This document shows, piece after piece, positions 14,001 to 19,609 of a stretch of 21,868 nucleotides of DNA. Position 1 is the stretch's first letter. Each line of letters begins with the position of its first letter. Made by a program: the position numbers and the translations under genes. This DNA comes from Caryophanales bacterium (lineage in GTDB: Bacteria > Bacillota_I > Bacilli_A > RF39 > UBA660). A model generated the notes under the pieces. It was not told where the DNA came from. It made no database searches and saw only the letters and a program-made list of their open reading frames with translations. The DNA is taken from NCBI GenBank assembly GCA_016291895.1, contig JAEEZO010000038.1:1-21868 (forward strand), written 5' to 3'.

Positions 14001-15267
14001 TGGATGGGTTTGTTTTAAATGTGGCCACATTAATAAAGAAGGATTTTTTTGTGGCGGATGTGGAAGCGAAAGAGAATCTTCTTCTAGGGTTAATGATAAT
14101 TTGTGGAACTGTCCAAAGTGTGGAAGAACCGGAAACACTGCTAAGTTTTGTGGAGGTTGTGGTTCATCAAGAGAAGATGCTATTACAGATTCACTAATGG
14201 ATATTGAAACGTGGACATGTCCAAAGTGTGGAAGAACTGGAAACACTGCTAAGTTTTGTGGAGGCTGTGGTACACCAAGTGTCACTGTCTTAGGCACAAG
14301 TACAGGAAAATGGAACTGTCCAAAGTGTGGTCGAACTGATAATACAGGAAATTACTGTGGAGGTTGTGCAACCTCTAGAGAGGATGCTGTTACAGATTCA
14401 CTAATGGATATTGAAACGTGGACATGCCCAAAGTGTGGAAGAACTGGAAACACTGCTAAGTTTTGTGGAGGTTGTGGTACACCAAGTGTCACTGTCTTAG
14501 GCACAAGTACAGGAAAATGGAACTGTCCAAAGTGTGGTCGAACTGATAATACAGGAAATTATTGTGGAGGTTGTGGTTCATCAAGAGAAGATGCTGTTAC
14601 AGATTCACTAATGGATATTGAAACGTGGACATGCCCAAAGTGTGGAAGAACCGGAAACACTGCTAAGTTTTGTGGAGGCTGTGGTACACCAAGTGTCATT
14701 GTTTTAGGCAATAATGGAACAACATGGAATTGCCCTAATTGTGGTAAAAAAGATAATACAACTAGTTATTGCGGTAAATGTGGTATGTCGCGTGAAGAAG
14801 CTGCTAATGTATCTTTAACCAGTAGTACTTTATGGACATGTCCAAAGTGTGGTAAAGCAGATAACAATGGTAATTACTGTGGAAAATGTGGTGAATTTAG
14901 AAATAATGGTAGTACTCTTGAATATGAACCAACTGAAGACATTAGTTCATTCTTAGGTGGAGCTCGTATTAAATATGATGATGATGTTTATCGTGATATA
15001 TTGAGAAAACTTGGTGAATTTGATAGTTCATATAAATCAATAATAAAAAGCAAATTAGCTAGTGCAATAAATGCTATATCGGAATTTCCTGATAGTTTTT
15101 CAAATGATAATGTTGGAAATCTTGATAAGAATATCATAAGACATGTTGAAATGATTAATTATCTTAGAAATATAATAGAGTATTCCTTAAAAGAATATGA
15201 AAATTGTGAGTCGGTTTTGAATAGAAGACTAAGATCAATTGCAGAAAAAATTGAATATATACAATAA
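13993..15267 (+). CDS. Nine-zinc-ribbon repeat protein with helical C-terminal domain
   Basis: A 424-residue protein. Residues 1-310 hold nine zinc ribbons, each CxxC-x9-CxxC with a leading Trp (W-x-C-P-K-C-G ... F/Y-C-G-G-C-G); all 36 metal-ligand Cys positions are intact. Ribbons 2-9 form four double units of 69 residues (36+33). Three are nearly identical and the fourth has diverged (CPNCGKKDNTTSYCGKCG). Linkers carry the repeated SREDAVTDSLMDIET or GTPSVTVLGTSTG. Residues about 320-424 are helical (RKLGEFDSSYKSIIKSKLAS, then NYLRNIIEYSLKEYENCE), similar in style to the small proteins encoded upstream. There is no signal peptide or membrane segment. Rows of zinc ribbons usually bind nucleic acid or protein; which applies here is unknown. 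It is the last gene of the operon. Confidence 0.85.
   Translation: MNNGWVCFKCGHINKEGFFCGGCGSERESSSRVNDNLWNCPKCGRTGNTAKFCGGCGSSREDAITDSLMDIETWTCPKCGRTGNTAKFCGGCGTPSVTVLGTSTGKWNCPKCGRTDNTGNYCGGCATSREDAVTDSLMDIETWTCPKCGRTGNTAKFCGGCGTPSVTVLGTSTGKWNCPKCGRTDNTGNYCGGCGSSREDAVTDSLMDIETWTCPKCGRTGNTAKFCGGCGTPSVIVLGNNGTTWNCPNCGKKDNTTSYCGKCGMSREEAANVSLTSSTLWTCPKCGKADNNGNYCGKCGEFRNNGSTLEYEPTEDISSFLGGARIKYDDDVYRDILRKLGEFDSSYKSIIKSKLASAINAISEFPDSFSNDNVGNLDKNIIRHVEMINYLRNIIEYSLKEYENCESVLNRRLRSIAEKIEYIQ
14104..14931 (+). repeat. Tandem 207-bp repeats encoding double zinc ribbons
   Basis: Four in-frame units begin with Trp codons at 14104, 14311, 14518 and 14725. The marker TCACTAATGG recurs at 14191, 14398 and 14605, exactly 207 bases apart. 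The first three units are almost identical at DNA level and the fourth is diverged, so expansion is recent. Confidence 0.93.
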
Positions 15268-15346
15268 TTAATATCATAATATTTTGTTTTTATGTGTATT
15301 GAATATTTTCGAAAAACAAATATTAAGTAAATTATTTTTATAAAAT

Positions 15347-15378
15347 AAAGATTATTATTATAAATAATAATCTTTTTT
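15347..15378 (+). terminator. Intrinsic terminator of the zinc-ribbon operon
   Basis: A stem of 12-13 bp, AAAGATTATTAT (15347-15358) with ATAATAATCTTT (15364-15375), is followed by T residues to 15378. It lies about 80 bases after the stop codon; the AT-rich bases between show nothing I can assign. Confidence 0.9.
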
Positions 15379-15409
15379 ATTTACTTCGAAAAAATAATAA
15401 AAAATCTTG

Positions 15410-15438
15410 TTGACAAATAAAATATTCTTTGTTATGGT
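15410..15438 (+). promoter_or_regulatory. SigA-type promoter of the leader peptide / ABC exporter transcript
   Basis: Perfect TTGACA (15410-15415), a 17-base spacer and TATGGT (15433-15438) with an extended -10 (TGT at 15430-15432). The predicted start is near 15445, giving a leader of about 175 bases before the ABC gene. An imperfect dyad AAACTCAAGTTT (15439-15450) sits at the start site. Confidence 0.75.
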
Positions 15439-15460
15439 AAACTCAAGTTTAATGAAAGGA

Positions 15461-15597
15461 GTGAGAATAATGAATACAAATTTATATTTTGAAAATTTTA
15501 AAGTAAATGGTTTATGTGAGATTATTCTCGCGAATTTTTAACATACTTGCAATTTATATGATTACTGAAGTTAAAAGAACCATTTACTGGTTCTTTT
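15461..15597 (+). promoter_or_regulatory. Transcription attenuator with mutually exclusive leader RNA helices
   Basis: Three sets of competing pairings are visible. The terminator is AAAAGAACCA (15573-15582) with TGGTTCTTTT (15588-15597). The antiterminator is AGTAAATGGTT (15502-15512) with AACCATTTACT (15578-15588), 11 perfect pairs that disrupt the terminator. Strand 15521-15531 (ATTATTCTCGC) can pair either with 15461-15471 (GTGAGAATAAT, covering SD and start codon) or with the adjacent 15516-15521 (GTGAGA). The first choice encloses the antiterminator strand in its loop. A ribosome paused early in the uORF would free the antiterminator and allow the ABC gene to be transcribed; this direction is inferred. 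Confidence 0.78.
15470..15541 (+). CDS. 23-residue upstream leader peptide of the ABC exporter
   Basis: A short ORF of 23 codons begins MNTNLYFENF and ends CEIILANF, with a TAA stop at 15539-15541. It has a strong SD (AAAGGAGTG, GGAG at 15458-15461, 8 bases before the ATG), as good as any full gene here. It sits between a consensus promoter and an intrinsic terminator, and its codons contain both the antiterminator strand (15502-15512) and the strand that can pair with its own SD (15521-15531). It is therefore most likely a regulatory peptide whose translation is sensed, as with bmrB or other antibiotic-responsive uORFs. The peptide matches no arrest sequence I know, so the inducing condition is unknown. 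Confidence 0.78.
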   Translation: MNTNLYFENFKVNGLCEIILANF

Positions 15598-15598
15598 T
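15573..15598 (+). terminator. Leader terminator upstream of the ABC exporter
   Basis: A perfect 10-bp stem with a TTTAC loop (15583-15587) runs into T residues through 15598. It lies after the leader peptide and 20 bases before the ABC start codon, so it would stop transcription before the gene unless the antiterminator forms. Confidence 0.85.
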
Positions 15599-15618
15599 GA
15601 ATGTATGGAGGTGATTAT

Positions 15619-17352
15619 ATGAAAAAGATTAAGACTTTTAAAGTACTTTTATATTATCTACATGATGATAAGTTCAAAATCTTTATATATATCTTATTAG
15701 TCTTAATGACTTATCTACCAGCTTTATTGGCAGCTTTTCTTTGGGGACATGCTGTTGAATTAATGTTAGGAGGTAGTTTTAAAGGCTTCTTGTTATATTT
15801 CTTTTTATGGGTACTTATATATATTATTTGTTACTCCGTATTACAAATACCAAGAGATAAGTTATATAACTATTTTGAAATTAAATTCATGAGAAATGTT
15901 TCGAATGATTTGTATCATAAAATAAACAATCTTCCTACAATAGCTTTTGAAGATATTGGTGTAGGAGAGTTTGTAAATAGGCTATATAATGATGCCGATC
16001 GTGTTATGTCATTATTGAACAGTCTCATTAAACTAGTTTGCAAATCTTTTGTTGTTATTATTGTTTTAGGTTTATCATTTTATATTTCTTGGATATTAGG
16101 ATTAGAAATCTTATTATTTGCAGTTTCCATGGCCTTTATTTCATGGAAATTCTTTCCAAAGATTAAAGATACGCAAGAGAAAATAAAGAAAGAGTCAGAT
16201 AACTATGTCAAAACGGTTACTGAAAATATTACTGGTATCCGTGAAATTAAATCATTAGGTATAAAGAAAAATATGGAATTAAATATCAAAAATCGACTTG
16301 ATAATTTATTCTCTAATGAAAAGAAGATAAGAAATTATGAAGTATGGTATTATTCATTAAATAATCTTGCATATTTCATTCTTCAATTTAGTATTTTGGC
16401 AACAGCTGCATATTTCTTTATACATGGTAAAATTGTTTATGCACTATTCTCAATGTTAGATTCTTATATTTGGAGAATTGATGAAGTTGTTGAATCCTTA
16501 TCAACATTTGGTGTTGACTATAATAAAGTTACGGTTTCTTTAAAAAGAATTGATGAATTATTAAATAATAAATTATATCAAGATGAGAAATTTGGTAATA
16601 AGAAAATAATTGATCCTAAAGGTATCATTGAGTTTAAAAATGTTTACTTTAAATATCGTAAAAATGAAGATTATGCTTTGCGTAACTTTAATTTATCAAT
16701 TGATACTAATAAGAAAATTGCCATTGTAGGACGTAGTGGTAATGGTAAGTCAACATTATTTAACTTATTGTTAAGATACTTTGATGTAACTAAAGGATCT
16801 ATCACCATTGATGGAATTAATATCAATGATTTATCAGAAGAAGAACTTAGAAAGAATATATCGATTATTCGTCAATCACCATTCCTTTTCAATATGAGTA
16901 TTTTTGATAACTTCAAGCTAGTCAAGGATGATATCACATTAGATGAAGTTAGAGAAGCTTGTAAAAAGAGTTATATTGATGAATATATTATGTCACTTCC
17001 AAAAGGATATAATACGATAATAGGTGAGGGTGGTGTTAACTTATCTGGTGGTCAAAAACAAAGAATTGCGATTGCAAGAACCCTAGTTTTAAATACTAAG
17101 ATTATATTATTTGATGAAGCTACTAGTGCCCTTGATAATGAAAGTCAAGAATATATTAAAATGACTATTGATAATTTAATATATGATCATACAATTGTTA
17201 TTGTTGCTCATAGACTTTCAACTATTGTTGACGCGGATATTATTCATGTTGTTAATGAAGGTAGTCTAGAATCAAGTGGAACGCATAAAGAATTATTAGA
17301 AAAATCTAAAGTATATCAAAGATTATATGCAAACGAGAAAAAAGAGATTTAA
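15619..17352 (+). CDS. ABC half-transporter, type IV exporter (multidrug/peptide type)
   Basis: A 577-residue half-transporter. An N-terminal transmembrane domain of about six helices (residues 1-310) is fused to a nucleotide-binding domain. Walker A is VGRSGNGKSTLFNLL, the Q-loop IIRQSPFLF, the signature LSGGQKQRIAIART, Walker B IILFDEATSALD with the catalytic Glu, and the H-loop IVAHRLS. All catalytic residues are present, so a homodimer could be active; no partner half-transporter is adjacent. Exporters of this group remove drugs, lipids or peptides, and the substrate cannot be read from sequence. The ATG at 15619 follows a full SD (GGAGGTGAT, 15607-15615); an ATG at 15601 lies upstream of that SD and abuts the leader terminator. 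Expression is probably controlled by the attenuating leader. Confidence 0.93.
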   Translation: MKKIKTFKVLLYYLHDDKFKIFIYILLVLMTYLPALLAAFLWGHAVELMLGGSFKGFLLYFFLWVLIYIICYSVLQIPRDKLYNYFEIKFMRNVSNDLYHKINNLPTIAFEDIGVGEFVNRLYNDADRVMSLLNSLIKLVCKSFVVIIVLGLSFYISWILGLEILLFAVSMAFISWKFFPKIKDTQEKIKKESDNYVKTVTENITGIREIKSLGIKKNMELNIKNRLDNLFSNEKKIRNYEVWYYSLNNLAYFILQFSILATAAYFFIHGKIVYALFSMLDSYIWRIDEVVESLSTFGVDYNKVTVSLKRIDELLNNKLYQDEKFGNKKIIDPKGIIEFKNVYFKYRKNEDYALRNFNLSIDTNKKIAIVGRSGNGKSTLFNLLLRYFDVTKGSITIDGININDLSEEELRKNISIIRQSPFLFNMSIFDNFKLVKDDITLDEVREACKKSYIDEYIMSLPKGYNTIIGEGGVNLSGGQKQRIAIARTLVLNTKIILFDEATSALDNESQEYIKMTIDNLIYDHTIVIVAHRLSTIVDADIIHVVNEGSLESSGTHKELLEKSKVYQRLYANEKKEI

Positions 17353-17363
17353 TCTCTTTTTTT
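17338..17363 (+). terminator. Intrinsic terminator of the ABC exporter
   Basis: The stem AAAAAAGAGAT (17338-17348) with ATCTCTTTTTT (17352-17362) closes a TTA loop; the T run extends to 17363. The stop codon TAA lies in the loop and 3' arm. Confidence 0.88.
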
Positions 17364-17364
17364 A

Positions 17365-17393
17365 TTGAATAAAATCTCAATTATAAGTATAAT
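17365..17393 (+). promoter_or_regulatory. SigA-type promoter of the Cys-rich surface protein gene
   Basis: TTGAAT (17365-17370), a 17-base spacer and perfect TATAAT (17388-17393). The UTR is about 17 bases and includes GGAG (17407-17410) before the ATG at 17417. Confidence 0.8.
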
Positions 17394-17416
17394 GATATTA
17401 GAATATGGAGTAGAGT

Positions 17417-19582
17417 ATGAGTATAAATAAAAAAATATTAATCGCTTGTTCAATAATATTTAGCATTTTTATAGTATTAAGAGGAGAAACTAATAAATAT
17501 TATCATTCTAAAGAAATAGTTGAATTAAATAATGAAATAACATCATTAGCAAATAATTGTAAGGATGGACAATATTATATTTCATCTAAAGGTTATTGTG
17601 CATCATGTCCTAGTGGATATAATCACAGTGATGGCGGAAGAAATATGAAATCAAATTGTTATCTTACTACAAAGCCTGGATATTTTGTCCCAAAACCTGA
17701 ATCAAAGCCGATAGAATGTAGATTGGATACATATTCTGAAGGTAATGTTAAAGTTTATTATTATCAAACAAATTCTTGTACAATGTGTCCAGATGGTACA
17801 GGAACCAATTGGACTTGGGCTGCAACTGGTAAAGATAAATGTACCAAAGCAGGTTTTCGTGGACATGATAAATGTACTTGGTATGATTTTAACATCGGAG
17901 TAGGTCAAGTATTTGAAGATTGGTGTACATATAAATATGGTACTAAGACGGATATTAAATTAACTAATAGTAATCCTTCATCTTTATCTGCTGTTGTAAC
18001 TAATGGTGATGATAAAACTAATGCAGTAATAACATATAAAGGTTTAAAACCAGGTAGAGCTACCATTTCTTATACTTTTAATGGTACGAAAGATACTTAT
18101 ACTATTAATGTATTATGTGAGGATGGTAAACTTTTAAGTTCTGATGGAAAATCATGTTTAACATCATGTCCATCTGGTGAAAAAGCAGATGAATATCGTG
18201 TTTGCATTAAAACGCTTACTTGCAAAGACGGTGAATATATAAAAGATTCAAAATGTGTATCTTGTCCTAGTGGATATAATCATAGTGATGGTGATAGAAA
18301 GAGTATTAATAATTGTTATTTAACGACTAAACCAGGTGAATTTGTTCCAGAACCAAAAACTGATTCACGAGTTTGTCCATATAGTACATATTCTGAAGGA
18401 AATGAAAAAGTATATTATGGAAAAAATAATTTTTGCAAAGTATGTCCAATAGGAACAAGTGCCAAATCATATGGAAATAAATCAAAAAGTGCATGTATTT
18501 CTGATAAAGATAGTAAATATAGTAATAGTAATTTCTGTATGGTTCCTGGATCCTTGGAACTTAATGGTTCTTGGAAAGGATATAAAGCATTATGTGTATA
18601 TGAATATGGAAAAAATGTATCAGTAACGGTTACTTCAAGTAATACATCAGTTGTAAAAGTTACACCACATAATGGAACTAATACCCAAATTGCAAGTATT
18701 GAATTAGATCCTATTGCCCCAGGTTCATCAACAATAACTTATAAAATCAATGGTCAAACAAGAACTACTACATTGTATGTAAAATGTAATGATGGAAAAT
18801 TATTAAGTTCAGATAATAAGAGTTGTGTTACAAGTTGCAAAAGTGGTGAAACTATTGATGATTATAAAATTAGGTGTATCGCCTCACAAACAACTACTTG
18901 TAAGGATGATGAAGAGTTTATAGATGGTAAATGTGTTAAGAAAACACCAACTACAACACCTGTTTGTGGTAGTGATGAAGAACTGGTAAATGGTAAATGC
19001 GTTAAGAAAGAAACACCACCCCCACCATCATGTGGTAGTGATGAAGAACTAGTAAATGGTAAATGCGTTAAGAAAGAAACACCACCTCCACCATCATGTG
19101 GTAGTGATGAAGAACTAATAAATGGTAAATGTGTTAAAAAGGATACTCAAACACCAACTAAATCTTGTAAGAAAGATGAAGTACTAGTTGATGGTAAATG
19201 TGTTTCTAAAAAAGAATATCCATGTAAACCTGATGAAAAACTAGTTAATAATAAATGTGTTAAAGTTGAAAAGAAGTGTTATAAAACTTGTGATGATGAG
19301 TATGTATGGGGAGATTATGAAAATCAAGCTTGTTATAATCCTGTAGAAGATATTACTTTAGAAGAAGATTGTCATGGAAATGAAGAAGTTAAACCGCCTG
19401 TTGTAAAAGAAGATGATGAATCTAATAAGACCCTTATCTTCATAATAGTATTCGTTGTTATTCTTATCATTGTAATGTTTATTAGTTCAAGTTTTTCTAA
19501 TAAAAAACAAATTACTGTTTCTACAAGAAAAGTAAAAAAAGATGATGATGATTATAATGATTACTCCGATTATTATAAATAA
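17417..19582 (+). CDS. Cys-rich repeat surface protein with C-terminal membrane anchor
   Basis: The 721-residue product has an N-terminal hydrophobic signal or anchor (about residues 5-21), a long extracytoplasmic part, a membrane segment at about 675-695 (IFIIVFVVILIIVMFISS) and a short charged cytoplasmic tail rich in Lys, Asp and Tyr. It holds about 45 cysteines. Two large similar halves each start with a C..CPSGYNHSDG module resembling eukaryotic GCC2/GCC3 or EGF-like Cys-rich repeats. Each half continues with NCYLTTKPG, a Cys-rich stretch and an Ig-like segment (LKPGRATISYTFNGT; IAPGSSTITYKINGQ), and closes with CxDGKLLSSD. Six short C..DEELVNGKCVKK repeats follow. It is probably a disulfide-bonded surface stalk or adhesin, by inference. 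It has its own promoter and is monocistronic. Confidence 0.85.
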   Translation: MSINKKILIACSIIFSIFIVLRGETNKYYHSKEIVELNNEITSLANNCKDGQYYISSKGYCASCPSGYNHSDGGRNMKSNCYLTTKPGYFVPKPESKPIECRLDTYSEGNVKVYYYQTNSCTMCPDGTGTNWTWAATGKDKCTKAGFRGHDKCTWYDFNIGVGQVFEDWCTYKYGTKTDIKLTNSNPSSLSAVVTNGDDKTNAVITYKGLKPGRATISYTFNGTKDTYTINVLCEDGKLLSSDGKSCLTSCPSGEKADEYRVCIKTLTCKDGEYIKDSKCVSCPSGYNHSDGDRKSINNCYLTTKPGEFVPEPKTDSRVCPYSTYSEGNEKVYYGKNNFCKVCPIGTSAKSYGNKSKSACISDKDSKYSNSNFCMVPGSLELNGSWKGYKALCVYEYGKNVSVTVTSSNTSVVKVTPHNGTNTQIASIELDPIAPGSSTITYKINGQTRTTTLYVKCNDGKLLSSDNKSCVTSCKSGETIDDYKIRCIASQTTTCKDDEEFIDGKCVKKTPTTTPVCGSDEELVNGKCVKKETPPPPSCGSDEELVNGKCVKKETPPPPSCGSDEELINGKCVKKDTQTPTKSCKKDEVLVDGKCVSKKEYPCKPDEKLVNNKCVKVEKKCYKTCDDEYVWGDYENQACYNPVEDITLEEDCHGNEEVKPPVVKEDDESNKTLIFIIVFVVILIIVMFISSSFSNKKQITVSTRKVKKDDDDYNDYSDYYK
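18899..19279 (+). repeat. Tandem 66-bp repeats encoding CxxDEELVNGKCVKK units
   Basis: Units begin with Cys codons at 18899, 18965, 19031, 19097, 19166 and 19223. Spacing is exactly 66 bases for the first three steps, then 69 and 57. The copies at 18965, 19031 and 19097 are nearly identical, including a poly-Pro linker (ETPPPPS); the outer ones are degenerate. Confidence 0.9.
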
Positions 19583-19586
19583 AAAT

Positions 19587-19609
19587 AAAAGAGACTAACG
19601 TCTCTTTTT
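19587..19609. terminator. Bidirectional intrinsic terminator between convergent surface-protein genes
   Basis: AAAAGAGAC (19587-19595) pairs with GTCTCTTTT (19600-19608) around a TAAC loop, with T runs on both strands. The minus-strand stop codon TAG lies in the loop region. Confidence 0.85.

Noticed and set aside
14000..14197. Plus-strand 65-codon ORF in another frame
   Set aside because: Shadow frame inside the zinc-ribbon gene, whose Cys periodicity is clearly coding.
13854..14297. Minus-strand Pro/His-rich repeat ORF
   Set aside because: It is the reverse complement of the zinc-ribbon repeat codons and mirrors that periodicity; no start signals.
14104..14931. CRISPR array
   Set aside because: The 207-bp units are contiguous, in frame and protein-coding, with no unique spacers.
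15558..15614. Second short ORF of 18 codons running through the leader terminator
   Set aside because: No SD before its ATG, and its sequence is explained by the terminator and the ABC gene SD.
15619..17352. ABC exporter as the dedicated exporter of the WXG-like proteins
   Set aside because: It has no peptidase (C39) domain, a separate promoter and its own attenuator, and WXG100 proteins use EssC-type ATPases, so a link is unsupported.
17702..17908. Minus-strand 68-codon ORF
   Set aside because: Antisense to the Cys-rich surface protein; no SD or promoter.
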